Source of the DNA: Paraburkholderia phenazinium
GTDB taxonomy: Bacteria; Pseudomonadota; Gammaproteobacteria; Burkholderiales; Burkholderiaceae
Direction of reading: 5' to 3'
Length of the DNA: 64,000 nt
Assembly (NCBI RefSeq): GCF_900100735.1
Contig: NZ_FNCJ01000007.1
Location: forward strand, 220,641 to 284,640
Positions 18,172-27,167 of the stretch are shown piece after piece. The notes below the pieces were generated by a model, which ran no database searches, had not been told where the DNA came from, and saw only the letters and a list, made by a program, of their open reading frames with translations. The translations under genes were made by a program, and so were the position numbers. Every line of letters starts with the position of its first letter. Within the stretch, counting starts at the first letter, position 1.

Positions 18172-19338
18172 ATGCGCTGGTTCGGCACAGGCAATTCGAA
18201 GGGACCCCAACGCTCGATCGAGCTGGATTTCATTCGGGGCATCGCCATCATCGCCGTGATGGGATTTCACTTCCATACGGTGCACACGGGCAGCACGCTG
18301 ATTGCCGTCATTGAATACCCACTGAAAAGCTTCGGCAAGGAAGGGGTCAACCTGTTCTTCACGTTGAGCGGCTTCCTCGTAGGCGGGCTGTTGCTCAAAC
18401 AGTATGCCAAGGTGGGACACATCGACGCACGACGCTTCATCATCCGGCGGATCTTCAAGATCTGGCCCGCTTACTACGTGCTGATCCTGTTCCACGTGTT
18501 CGCCGGCCGTCATCCCACCAGCACGTTCCTGCTGCAGAACCTGACCCATATGCAGAACTATCTGGGTACTTCAATCACGCAGACCTGGAGTCTCGCGGTC
18601 GAGGAACACTTTTATCTGTTTCTGCCTGCGCTGCTGTCGGTGGTGGTGATGCTCAAGCTGCGCGCCAACGCGATCATTGCAACGCTACTGGCGATCTGTG
18701 CGATCGTGCTGGCGGCGCGCTGCGTGGTGGTGGCGAAGGGCGATCTCGACGCGGCGTTCTTCTATACGCAGTACCGGATCGACAGCCTGCTGTTCGGGGT
18801 GATCCTCGCTGCCGTCTACTGGATGAAGCCCGAGCTATACCGGCGCTTTGCCGCTCGCAAGAAGACGCTGATCGCGATGGTGGTGGCGCTCGTCGCATGG
18901 CTCGTGCTGGCGATCAAAGACGTTCCGCTCGACGAAAGCATCGGCTATACAGTTCAGGCGCTCGGCTTCTGCGCGTTGATCGTGCTGACCATCGAGTATT
19001 CGCACAAGCTGCGCGAGTCGTGGCTGTTTCGCGCGGTGGCCTGGATCGGGGTGTACTCGTATGGAATCTATCTGTGGCACTCGCTGGCGCTCGCGCCTGG
19101 CGACATGCTGATCCGCAAGTTCGCGGCGCTGCATGTACCCGCGATTGCCGCGTGGGCGCCGGTGCTGATCGCGCAGTTCGTGATTGCCATCGTGATCGGC
19201 TATGTGACGACCCGCGCGGTGGAATTCCCGTTCCTGCGCCTGCGCGATGCGATCTTCCCGGCGCGCCGCAAGGGACCGAAGGGCGAGGGCATGCCGGAGG
19301 AACTGGAAGTGCCGGCAGTGGGCGGGCACGTTTTGTAA
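18172..19338 (+). CDS. Membrane acyltransferase, OafA/Acyl_transf_3 family
   Basis: A 388-aa integral membrane protein with about ten hydrophobic segments. It opens with the family hallmarks ELDFIRGIAIIAVMGFHF and FGKEGVNLFFTLSGFLVG, and has RRIFKIWPAYYVL and TWSLAVEEHFYLFLPALL, which carry conserved Arg, Glu and His residues of the acyltransferase 3 family. The predicted role is transfer of an acetyl or other acyl group onto the EPS from the membrane. A GGGGGAGA ribosome site precedes ATG 18172. Confidence 0.9.
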   Translation: MRWFGTGNSKGPQRSIELDFIRGIAIIAVMGFHFHTVHTGSTLIAVIEYPLKSFGKEGVNLFFTLSGFLVGGLLLKQYAKVGHIDARRFIIRRIFKIWPAYYVLILFHVFAGRHPTSTFLLQNLTHMQNYLGTSITQTWSLAVEEHFYLFLPALLSVVVMLKLRANAIIATLLAICAIVLAARCVVVAKGDLDAAFFYTQYRIDSLLFGVILAAVYWMKPELYRRFAARKKTLIAMVVALVAWLVLAIKDVPLDESIGYTVQALGFCALIVLTIEYSHKLRESWLFRAVAWIGVYSYGIYLWHSLALAPGDMLIRKFAALHVPAIAAWAPVLIAQFVIAIVIGYVTTRAVEFPFLRLRDAIFPARRKGPKGEGMPEELEVPAVGGHVL

Positions 19339-19407
19339 GCGAGGAACGCTCAGGTGAATCGCTAATGCCGCGTTGGTGTGCTTGCTCAGTAGGTCCGCTC
19401 AGTTTGC

Positions 19408-20658
19408 TCAGGTCGTAGCAGCGCCGGGGCGGCATTCGCTCGCGGTCCATACCTTCGGACTTTCGAGCAACGCCGACTGCAAGCTCTGCTTGAAATGAGC
19501 GAGCGTATTGCGTTCGAGCAGATGCGGGCCGTTCGCTGTACCGGGGCGCTGCCAGTCCTGCACGAGTAGCGTATCGAGCGCCTGATTGATCGAATCGGAC
19601 GAGAGTTCGTCGAGCACCGGGCCGAGTTCGCCGTTGCGGCAAAACCAGCCTATCAGTCCATCCGCTGTCGCAATCAGCGGCTTGCCGAACCGGTAGGCCT
19701 GCACCAGCACGCCGCTCATCCCGTAGTGCCCTTTGTAGCCGAGCCAGATCACGTCGCAGGCCGAGAAGAGCGCCTGTTCGGTATCGGTATCGATGAAGCG
19801 GTCCATGACCACCGGCGCCGGGCTCAGTTGCGTGAGAGCCTTGAGCAAGGGGGCCCGCACGACCATGTCCTGGGCGCCGGCGATCACGAGAGTCGGGGCG
19901 TCGTCGCGGGCGGCGAGCGCATCGACGAGTTCGAAAATGCCTTTGCGTTCGCTGATGGCGCCGTACACCAGCACGAACTGGCCGTAAGCGGCGAGGCCGA
20001 GTTGCTCGCGCGCATTCCATGCGTCGAGCGGCGCCGTTTCGGGGCATGGGTCGGCCAGATACTGCACGGGCGCGGCGCTGGGTTCAGGGTGATTGGCGCA
20101 CCAGTCGGCGAGTGTCGGGTCGATGGTGAGCAGGGTCTTCAGACCGCGCGTGCAGATCGCACGCCGAAACAATTGAGCTTTGAGCGCATTGACGAGCGGA
20201 CGGCGCGGTGCGCGCACGCCGGCTTCATGATGATGAAAGGTGGCGCGCATCGTAATGCCCAGCCACGGTGTGCTGCCGAATGGCGAGCCGAGTAAAGGCA
20301 AGGCATAGAAGAAGTAATCGATGTACGGCACCACCACCTGCACCACGCGGTACTCGCGGCTCACCGTCTGATAGACATGCTGGAAGTGGCGAAAGAAGCG
20401 CACGTAGCTGAGTGAGCCAAGGCCGGGGCGGCTGGCGTCGGCGGGCGGGTCGACGAAGCTGATCTGCAGGTCCGCCGAGGCGTCCGTGCCGTTGCCGGCG
20501 GCGAGCCGTTGCGCAAGCGGATGTGTGGCGTTGGCCGAGGTCGTGACGATCACGCACTGATAGCCGGCCTCGACACACGCCTCTCCGGTCCACTCGGCGT
20601 AGCGCCAGCGATGACCGGAGAAGTCGGGTTCGATGACGAGGATAGTGTCTTTTGTCAT
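19408..20658 (-). CDS. Glycosyltransferase, GT4-like
   Basis: A 416-aa protein starting TILVIEPDFSGHRWRYAEW. The C-terminal half fits a GT-B donor domain: FVLVYGAISERKGIFELVDAL, then ACDVIWLGYKGHYGMSGVLVQAYRFGKPLI. The usual second glutamate motif is less clear than in the other GT4 genes here. It is encoded alone on the minus strand between the acyltransferase and wzx and likely adds one EPS sugar. There is no signal peptide. Confidence 0.78.
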   Translation of the reverse strand: MTKDTILVIEPDFSGHRWRYAEWTGEACVEAGYQCVIVTTSANATHPLAQRLAAGNGTDASADLQISFVDPPADASRPGLGSLSYVRFFRHFQHVYQTVSREYRVVQVVVPYIDYFFYALPLLGSPFGSTPWLGITMRATFHHHEAGVRAPRRPLVNALKAQLFRRAICTRGLKTLLTIDPTLADWCANHPEPSAAPVQYLADPCPETAPLDAWNAREQLGLAAYGQFVLVYGAISERKGIFELVDALAARDDAPTLVIAGAQDMVVRAPLLKALTQLSPAPVVMDRFIDTDTEQALFSACDVIWLGYKGHYGMSGVLVQAYRFGKPLIATADGLIGWFCRNGELGPVLDELSSDSINQALDTLLVQDWQRPGTANGPHLLERNTLAHFKQSLQSALLESPKVWTASECRPGAATT

Positions 20659-20793
20659 ACCCCAAAAGGTAACGAAAAACCTCGCCCGAGGCCCGCGCGG
20701 GGCCGATATCGGCTATGAGATGGCGGTCCCCGCATAAACAGCCGCGTTACCTTGTCAGGAATGGATTGCGCATGTAAAAAGGGGAGGGCATCC

Positions 20794-22041
20794 GTGAGAT
20801 CGATCAGGGTTCCGCTTGTCTCGACGATGCCCGTATTCGACGGCAGCGCGGCGACCTGGGTATTGATCCAGCAGGTGGTTGTCCGGGGTCTGGTGGCGCT
20901 GAAGTTTCTCGCCATCGGCCGCATGCTTGGACCCGCGGCGATCGGCAGTGTGAGCGTGGCCTTGCTGGCGGTGGCCATTGCCGAGGCGCTCAGCGACACG
21001 GGTCTCGCCCAGGCCGTGGTGCAGGCCAAGGTCATGCCGAGCCGTGGGGAACTCGGCGCGGTGTGGACCACGCTGACCGCACGCGGCACATTGATTGCGC
21101 TGTTGTTGATCGCGCTCGCGCCCTTGATGAACGCGCAGTTTCATCTGGGCGGCTCGCTTGTGCTGCTGCAACTGGCCGCCGCGTTGCCGCTGATCCGCGG
21201 TCTCGCGTCTCCCGCGTACTACATGGTGCAACGCGAGCGGCGCTTCCAGCAACTGGCCGGCGTAGAAACCTCCGCGGCGTTTGCCGATTGTGCGATCGGC
21301 CTTGCTTGCGCATGGGGCGGCGCAGGCGCCATCGCGGTGCTGATCGGCATGCTCGTGGGCGAGGCGCTCAAGACCCTGCTCACCTGGACCACCATGGGGC
21401 CTCGGCCGCCGGTACGCTTTGCGTGGCACGGCATCGGCCACTACGTGAATTTCAGCCGCTGGATCTGGGCCGGCAGCGTGGTCAACCTGCTGCTCAACCA
21501 GTTCGACAAGGTGCTGGTCGCCAAACTGCTCGGCCCGGTCGCGCTGGGCGCCTATCAGATGTCGTCGAAGCTCGCGCAGATGCTGCTTGCCGATGCGGCC
21601 ATCGCGCTCGGCCAGTACCTGTTTCCGACCTTCTCCGCGCACCACCGGCGCGAAGACGGTTCGGCAGCCAGACTGTTTGCCCGCTACATGATCGTCATCG
21701 TGACCGGCCTCGTGGCGGTGGTGCTGGTGCTGCGCTGGACCGCGGCGCCGCTGTTCATGCTGGTGCTCGGGCCGGCGTGGATGTCGGCCGTGCCGCTCTT
21801 CAGGATCTTCGTCATCAACATGGCGATCGGCGCGGTGATTGCCATGCTGGTCGCGTATCTGCGCGCCGTCGGCGCACCGAAAGCGGCCACTGAGGCCTCG
21901 GTGCTGCAGGTCATCGCGCTCGTTGTCATCGTGCCGCCGGCGACCCATCTGTGGGGTGTGACCGGTGTAGCGTGGGCGATGACGGTGGGCCTGAGCGGGA
22001 GCGCAGCCTGGATGCTCTATCGGATTCTGAAGAGGGCGTGA
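20794..22041 (+). CDS. wzx: Polysaccharide repeat-unit flippase Wzx
   Basis: A polytopic membrane protein of 415 aa with about 11-12 hydrophobic segments, in the MOP/RfbX polysaccharide export family. It is predicted to flip the undecaprenyl-linked repeat to the periplasm. The characteristic early pattern is a helix followed by ALKFLAIGRMLGPAAIGSVS. The GTG at 20794 is preferred because GGGGAGGG lies about 6 bases upstream; ATGs at 20752, 20761 and 20827 are in frame but have poorer ribosome sites. Its TGA overlaps the next ATG by one base, so translation is probably coupled. Confidence 0.87.
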   Translation: MRSIRVPLVSTMPVFDGSAATWVLIQQVVVRGLVALKFLAIGRMLGPAAIGSVSVALLAVAIAEALSDTGLAQAVVQAKVMPSRGELGAVWTTLTARGTLIALLLIALAPLMNAQFHLGGSLVLLQLAAALPLIRGLASPAYYMVQRERRFQQLAGVETSAAFADCAIGLACAWGGAGAIAVLIGMLVGEALKTLLTWTTMGPRPPVRFAWHGIGHYVNFSRWIWAGSVVNLLLNQFDKVLVAKLLGPVALGAYQMSSKLAQMLLADAAIALGQYLFPTFSAHHRREDGSAARLFARYMIVIVTGLVAVVLVLRWTAAPLFMLVLGPAWMSAVPLFRIFVINMAIGAVIAMLVAYLRAVGAPKAATEASVLQVIALVVIVPPATHLWGVTGVAWAMTVGLSGSAAWMLYRILKRA

Positions 22042-23114
22042 TGCGGATTCTCCATCTGGTTCTGGCGCCGCGGCTCTCGGGCGCGGAAGTGCTCGCGAAA
22101 GACCTCGCGATTCATCAGCAGACGCACGGCGATACGGTGGGCGTGACCTCGTTGCTGCCGCAACATGACGACTTTACGGCGCTGCGCGGCGAGCTCGAAG
22201 CGCACCAGGTGGCCTGCCTGTTTCCGGCTGGCACTCACGGCAGCTTCGGCAAGCTGTGGCATCTGTATCACGCGATTCGCCGCTTCCAGCCCGACGTGCT
22301 GCTTGCGCACGCAACCATTCCGGCGTTCTATGCCCGCGCCTTGCCGGTGCGCGTGCCGGTGATCTATGTGATGCATTCGGCGGCCAACGACTTCGAGCGT
22401 TCGCTGTTTCGCCGCGTCGAGAGGCTGTTGTCGAGCCGGGCGCGGGCGGTGGTCGGCGTGTCGGAGGCCAACCTCAACGACTATGTTGCCGCCATCGGCC
22501 GTCATCCGCTGATGCAGGTGATTCCGAACGGTGTCGATACGCGCCGCTTCGTCTGCACGACCGGCGTCGACGATACGCGCGCCGGCGGCCCGTTGCAGAT
22601 CGTGCAGATTGGCCGCTATAACGCGGTCAAGAATCAGCTGCAGTCGGTGAGCGCGTTCGCCGAGGCGCTGCAAGCGGTGCCCGAGGCGCGGCTGCTGCTG
22701 GCCGGGGTCGTCGAAGATCCCGCCTACTTCGCGGCGGTAGAGGCGCGCGTGCGCGAGCTGGGACTCGAGACGCGGGTGACGGCGGATGGTCCGCGCGGCG
22801 ACGTCTCACGCCTTTTGACGGAGTCGAGCGTGTTTGCCATGCCCTCGCGCTCGGAAGGGCACAGCATTGCGTTTCTCGAAGCGCTGGCAACGGGTATTCC
22901 GGTTGTCGCCAGCAAGATCGACGCGTTCGCTTTTGCGCGTGATTTTCCCGGCGTGCAACTGCTCGATACCGCCGACACCGGCGCCTATGCGCAGGCGCTG
23001 GTCGCGGCGCTGCGGCAGCCGCGTGTGGCACGTCCGCTGGCGGGCCTGACGCTCAACGACACTGCTGAGCAGTACCTGGCGATTACCCGCCGGGTGGCAG
23101 GGGCGCTGGCATGA
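22041..23114 (+). CDS. GT4-family glycosyltransferase
   Basis: A 357-aa GT-B enzyme starting MRILHLVLAPRLSGAEVLAKDL. It has the C-terminal donor half IVQIGRYNAVKNQLQSVSAF and the EX7E-type SRSEGHSIAFLEALATGIPV. It is translationally coupled to wzx (1-base overlap) and to the epimerase gene downstream through an ATGA overlap or close spacing. It likely adds one EPS sugar of unknown identity. Confidence 0.88.
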   Translation: MRILHLVLAPRLSGAEVLAKDLAIHQQTHGDTVGVTSLLPQHDDFTALRGELEAHQVACLFPAGTHGSFGKLWHLYHAIRRFQPDVLLAHATIPAFYARALPVRVPVIYVMHSAANDFERSLFRRVERLLSSRARAVVGVSEANLNDYVAAIGRHPLMQVIPNGVDTRRFVCTTGVDDTRAGGPLQIVQIGRYNAVKNQLQSVSAFAEALQAVPEARLLLAGVVEDPAYFAAVEARVRELGLETRVTADGPRGDVSRLLTESSVFAMPSRSEGHSIAFLEALATGIPVVASKIDAFAFARDFPGVQLLDTADTGAYAQALVAALRQPRVARPLAGLTLNDTAEQYLAITRRVAGALA

Positions 23115-23242
23115 GCACACGCCATTCACAACCGGCACGGCTGGGCGCCACGCATGGCGCGAGAAGCGTGGCCGAACGGCTTGCCAGCCGCAGCGCCCGT
23201 CCGCGCCGCACCAAGGTGGCGCCTACTTACGGGGCGGGTGTC

Positions 23243-23794
23243 ATGAGCATGAAGGTCACGCGCACGGCGCTCCCTGAAGTGAAGATCGTCGAATCGGAAT
23301 TATTCTGCGACGAGTCGGGCAGCGCATTCGAGACCTTCAACGCCGACGATTTTGCGCGCCAGGTGGCCGCAGGCGTCGAGTTCGTGCAGGACGATCATTC
23401 GCGCTCGCGGCGCGGCGTGTTGCGCGGCCTGCATTATCAGATCCAGCATCCGCAGGGCAAGCTCGTGCGGGTCGTGGCGGGCGACGTGTTCGACGTGGCG
23501 GTGGACATACGCCTGAGCTCGCACAACTTCGGCAAGTGGATCGGCGTGCATCTGAGCGCGGACAACCGCCGCCAGATGTGGGTGCCGCCGGGGTTCGCGC
23601 ATGGCTTCGTGGTGATGTCGGAGATCGCCGAGTGCCTGTGCAAGGCCACCGACTACTGGTATCCCGAACACGAGCGCAGCCTTTTGTGGAGCGACCCGGA
23701 TATCGGCATTGACTGGCCGATCGAGTTTGCGCCGATTCTGGCCGCGAAGGACGAGGCCGGTAAGCGCCTGTATGAGGCGGAGTATTACGCATAA
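23243..23794 (+). CDS. rfbC: dTDP-4-dehydrorhamnose 3,5-epimerase family protein
   Basis: Cupin-fold epimerase of the RmlC family: FVQDDHSRSRRGVLRGLHYQ contains the catalytic His region, and VVAGDVFDVAVDIR and WVPPGFAHGFVVMSE are standard. From ATG 23243, after GGGGCGGG, the protein is 183 aa, the normal RmlC length. An in-frame ATG at 23111 overlaps the previous stop as ATGA and would add 44 basic, unstructured residues. No rmlA, rmlB or rmlD is in the window, so if the EPS contains rhamnose those genes must be elsewhere. Confidence 0.88.
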   Translation: MSMKVTRTALPEVKIVESELFCDESGSAFETFNADDFARQVAAGVEFVQDDHSRSRRGVLRGLHYQIQHPQGKLVRVVAGDVFDVAVDIRLSSHNFGKWIGVHLSADNRRQMWVPPGFAHGFVVMSEIAECLCKATDYWYPEHERSLLWSDPDIGIDWPIEFAPILAAKDEAGKRLYEAEYYA

Positions 23795-23802
23795 GTTCGC
23801 TA

Positions 23803-23825
23803 CCTCGGTGCTCGCCACTCCGAGG
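23803..23825. terminator. Possible bidirectional stem between convergent genes
   Basis: CCTCGG (23803-23808) and CCGAGG (23820-23825) flank an 11-base loop in the 42-bp gap between rfbC and the convergent LysR gene. There is no T-run on either side, so intrinsic termination is uncertain. Confidence 0.25.
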
Positions 23826-23836
23826 CCACGCTCCGC

Positions 23837-24733
23837 TCAAAGCCCCGTTGCGCGCAGCCGCTCGCCGACGAACTCGATAAACGTGCGCAGTTTCGCCGAC
23901 AGCCGGTGCCGCTCCAGATACACCGCATAGATATCCGCATTCGGCAGCGCCCAGTCCGTGAGCAGCGGCACCAGCTTGCCGGTCTGCAGATACTCGCCGA
24001 TCTCCCACTGCGAACGCACCACGATGCCGCGGCCATCGAGCGCCCAATTGAGCACCGTGTTGCCGTCGTTGCTGCTTAACGGGCCATTCACCTTCACGGT
24101 CTCGTCCTTCTTGCCGCGCGCGAAATGCCACGTGCCGTAGGCCGACTCGTTCTCGCGCAACACGATGCAGTCGTGCTGGGTCAGGTCGTGCGGGGCGAGC
24201 GGCGCGTGCCGCCGCTTCAGATACGCAGGAGACGCGCACACCAGACGCCGGTTCTTCAGCAACAGCCGCGCGTTGATGCGCGCATCGGGCACCTCGCCGA
24301 AGCGGATGCCCAGGTCGAAGCCCTGGTCCTGCAGGCTGACCGGCCGGTCCGTCAGATGCAACTGAATCTCCATACCCGGATAGCGCGCGATGAACGCCGA
24401 GATCGCCGGGGCGATATGCGCGCGTCCAAAACCGAACGATGCATTCACGCGCAGCAGCCCAGCCGGTTCGGCGCGGCTCTTCGTCACCAACTGTTCGAGT
24501 TCGGCCAGCTCCGAGAGAATCCGCGAGCCGTTGCCCAGATACAGCTCGCCCTCGCTCGTCAGGCTGACGCGCCGCGTGGTCCGGTTCAGGAGCCGCACCC
24601 CCAGGCGCCGCTCGACCTGCGCAAGCCGCTTGCTGACCGACGGCGTGGTGACGCCGAGTTCGCGGGCGGCGGCCGTCAGGCTCTGCTGGCGCGCCACCAG
24701 CGCGAAAAAGCCAAGGTCGGAAAGGCTGTCCAT
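23837..24733 (-). CDS. LysR-family regulator, divergent from the dehalogenase-like gene
   Basis: A 298-aa LysR-type transcription factor. The N-terminal helix-turn-helix is FFALVARQQSLTAAARELGV, followed by PSVSKRLAQVERRLGVRLLNRT. The rest is the periplasmic-binding-protein-like effector domain. ATG 24733 starts the conserved domain; the ORF extends 20 residues upstream into the intergenic region, which would be unusual for this family. It is divergent from the hydrolase gene with a 90-bp gap, so it probably controls that gene and perhaps leuCD. The effector is unknown. Confidence 0.92.
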   Translation of the reverse strand: MDSLSDLGFFALVARQQSLTAAARELGVTTPSVSKRLAQVERRLGVRLLNRTTRRVSLTSEGELYLGNGSRILSELAELEQLVTKSRAEPAGLLRVNASFGFGRAHIAPAISAFIARYPGMEIQLHLTDRPVSLQDQGFDLGIRFGEVPDARINARLLLKNRRLVCASPAYLKRRHAPLAPHDLTQHDCIVLRENESAYGTWHFARGKKDETVKVNGPLSSNDGNTVLNWALDGRGIVVRSQWEIGEYLQTGKLVPLLTDWALPNADIYAVYLERHRLSAKLRTFIEFVGERLRATGL

Positions 24734-24823
24734 TGTTGCCTCGCAGTTAAAGATAGATTGCTTTGGTCGACACCATATCGTACCGGGCAGCAATTAAACT
24801 ACCTCAAACCACGGGAGATTGCT

Positions 24824-25702
24824 GTGTTTGAACACTTCACCGATGCAAGCACCGTCGTCGACGGCATCAAGATTCACGCGTTGCGCGGCGGCGCGGGGCC
24901 GGCCCTGCTGCTGTTGCACGGCCATCCGCAGACCCATGCGATCTGGCACAAGGTTGCACCGGCGCTGGCCGAGCATTTCACGGTGGTGGCGGCGGACCTG
25001 CGCGGCTATGGCGACAGCGGCAAGCCGGCCGGTCACGCCGATCACAGCAACTATTCGAAGCGGCGCATGGCGCAGGATCAGGTGGAGTTGATGCGCTCGC
25101 TCGGCTTCACGCAGTTCGCCGTGCTGGCGCACGACCGCGGCGGCCGGGTGGCGGCGCGCATGGCGCTCGATCATCCGGAAGCGCTCACGCGGCTTGTCAC
25201 GCTCGATGTCGCGCCGACTCTCGCCATGTATGAAAACACCTCGTTCGAATTTGCGCGCGCCTACTGGCACTGGTTCTTTCTGGTGCGGCCCGCGCCGTTT
25301 CCGGAGACGCTGATTTGCGCCGACCCGGACCTGTATCTGAAGCAGACCATCGGGGCGCGCAGCGCCGGCTTGAAGCCGTTCACGCAAGAGGCCTACGCCG
25401 AGTATCTGCGCTGCCTGAGCGACCCGGCGACCGCGCACGGCATCTGCGAGGACTACCGCGCGAGCATCACGATCGACCTCGAGCACGACCGCGCGGATCG
25501 TGCCGCGGGCCGCACGATCGCCTGCGATCTGCTGGCGCTGTGGGGCGCCGACGGCGTGATCGAAAAATGTTTCGACGCGCTGGCCGAGTGGCGCCCATGG
25601 GCGCCGCAGGTGAGCGGCGGGGCCTTGCCTTGTGGCCACTACATCGCGGAGGAGGCACCCGAGCTGCTGCTCGAGCGGGTCTTGCCGTTTCTTCGCGGCT
25701 AA
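24824..25702 (+). CDS. Haloacetate (fluoroacetate) dehalogenase-like alpha/beta hydrolase
   Basis: A 292-aa alpha/beta hydrolase. The nucleophile motif is HDRGGR with Asp104, Arg105 and Arg108; Asp128 (LDVAP), His149-Trp150 (YWHWFF), Tyr211 (DYRA) and His272 (GHYI) match, almost residue for residue, the catalytic and halide-pocket positions known for Burkholderia fluoroacetate dehalogenase. LLLLHGHPQTHAIWHKVAPAL and DLRGYGDSGKP are the oxyanion and family motifs. The expected reaction is hydrolysis of a 2-haloacetate to glycolate; epoxide or ester substrates remain possible. GTG 24824 is chosen because GGGAGA lies 6 bases upstream; the frame is open far upstream but overlaps the LysR gene. 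Confidence 0.85.
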   Translation: MFEHFTDASTVVDGIKIHALRGGAGPALLLLHGHPQTHAIWHKVAPALAEHFTVVAADLRGYGDSGKPAGHADHSNYSKRRMAQDQVELMRSLGFTQFAVLAHDRGGRVAARMALDHPEALTRLVTLDVAPTLAMYENTSFEFARAYWHWFFLVRPAPFPETLICADPDLYLKQTIGARSAGLKPFTQEAYAEYLRCLSDPATAHGICEDYRASITIDLEHDRADRAAGRTIACDLLALWGADGVIEKCFDALAEWRPWAPQVSGGALPCGHYIAEEAPELLLERVLPFLRG

Positions 25703-25748
25703 GCCTCGCGCTTGCCGTTCGACAACCTCTTTGTGTTGGTAGGCCATC

Positions 25749-27167
25749 ATGTCAAACCGAACGCTGTACCAGAAGCTAGTCGATTCGCATACCGTAACAT
25801 CGCTCGATGAACAGAACGTGCTGCTCTACGTCGACCTGCATTTGATGAACGAGTACACCAGTCCGCAGGCGTTTGCCGCGCTCGCGGCAAAGCAGCGCGC
25901 CGTGCGCCGGCCGCGCCAGCAACTGGCGGTGGTGAGCCATATCATCCCGACCCACGCGGAAACGCCGCGCGTGATTCGCGATGCCGCCTCGCTGCTGCAA
26001 GCCAACAACCTCGCGCGCAATTGCGAGCGCGCCGGCATCCGCCTGCTGGCGGCCAACGATCCGTTGCAAGGCATCGAACATATCGTTGCGCCCGAGCTGG
26101 GGCTGATTCGCCCCGGCATGGTGGTGCTGTGCGGCGATAGCCATACGACGACTTACGGAGCGCTCGGCGCGCTGGGGTTCGGCATCGGCACTTCGGAAGT
26201 CGAACACGTGCTCGCCACCCAGACGCTGGTCTACCGGCTCGCGCAGACCATGCGCATCGTGATCGATGGGGCCTTGCCGTTCGGCACCGCGTCGAAGGAC
26301 CTGATCCTGTGGATGATCAGCCGGATCGGTGCACAAGGCGCACGCGGCTATGCGGTGGAATTTGCCGGCTCGACGATTACCGCACTCTCGGCTGAAGCGC
26401 GCATGACGATCTGCAACATGACGGTCGAGGCCGGCGCCCGCGCTGCCTTGATCGCACCAGACGCCACCACTTTCGACTATGTGCGCCGCCATGCCACCTC
26501 GCTTGACGAGGCCGCATGGGCTGCGGCGCTCGCGGATTGGCGCGAGCTGGCGTCCGACGAGGACGCCCCGTTCGATGCCGAATACCGCTTCGACGCACGT
26601 GAGATCGCGCCGTTCGTGACGTGGGGCACGAGCCCCGACCAGGCCATCGCAGTGGACGCCGCTGTGCCGGACGAGGCGGCCCAAGCCACCCCGGAAGCCG
26701 CCGCGGCGCTGCGCCGTGCGCTCGACTATATGGGGCTCGTGGCCAGCCAGCCGCTTATGGGGACGCCGATCGACCGGGTCTTTATCGGCTCGTGCACCAA
26801 CGGCCGCATCGAGGATTTGCGGATCGTCGCAGCGCTTGCGCACGGACGCCGGGTTGCGCCCCAGGTGCGGGCGATGGTGGTGCCCGGCTCCGGCAGCGTG
26901 CGCCGCCAGGCGGAAGCGGAGGGGCTAGCGGCGATCCTCACCGAGGCGGGTTTCGAGTGGCGCGAGCCCGGTTGCTCGATGTGCCTTGCGATGAACGACG
27001 ACGTGCTCGCCGACGGCGAGCGCTGCGCCTCGACCACTAACCGCAATTTCGAGGGCCGCCAGGGGCGCGGCGGGCGGACTCATCTGATGAGCCCCGCGAT
27101 GGCCGCCGCCGCCGCCTTGACCGGCCGCATCACCGATGTCCGTACTCTGGAGCCGCACCATGACTAA
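25749..27167 (+). CDS. leuC: 3-isopropylmalate dehydratase large subunit (LeuC family)
   Basis: A 472-aa aconitase-superfamily subunit. HTLYQKL-type opening residues, PTHAETPRV, CGDSHTTTYGALGALGFGIGTSEVEHV and FIGSCTNGRIEDLR are standard, and the [4Fe-4S] ligands are Cys350 and the GCSMC pair near 409 and 412. Together with LeuD it would isomerise or dehydrate a 2- or 3-hydroxy dicarboxylate. There is no leuB or leuA nearby and it sits with a dehalogenase-like gene and a dicarboxylate transporter, so it may be a catabolic paralogue rather than the leucine enzyme. The coding end overlaps leuD by 8 bases. Confidence 0.9.
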   Translation: MSNRTLYQKLVDSHTVTSLDEQNVLLYVDLHLMNEYTSPQAFAALAAKQRAVRRPRQQLAVVSHIIPTHAETPRVIRDAASLLQANNLARNCERAGIRLLAANDPLQGIEHIVAPELGLIRPGMVVLCGDSHTTTYGALGALGFGIGTSEVEHVLATQTLVYRLAQTMRIVIDGALPFGTASKDLILWMISRIGAQGARGYAVEFAGSTITALSAEARMTICNMTVEAGARAALIAPDATTFDYVRRHATSLDEAAWAAALADWRELASDEDAPFDAEYRFDAREIAPFVTWGTSPDQAIAVDAAVPDEAAQATPEAAAALRRALDYMGLVASQPLMGTPIDRVFIGSCTNGRIEDLRIVAALAHGRRVAPQVRAMVVPGSGSVRRQAEAEGLAAILTEAGFEWREPGCSMCLAMNDDVLADGERCASTTNRNFEGRQGRGGRTHLMSPAMAAAAALTGRITDVRTLEPHHD

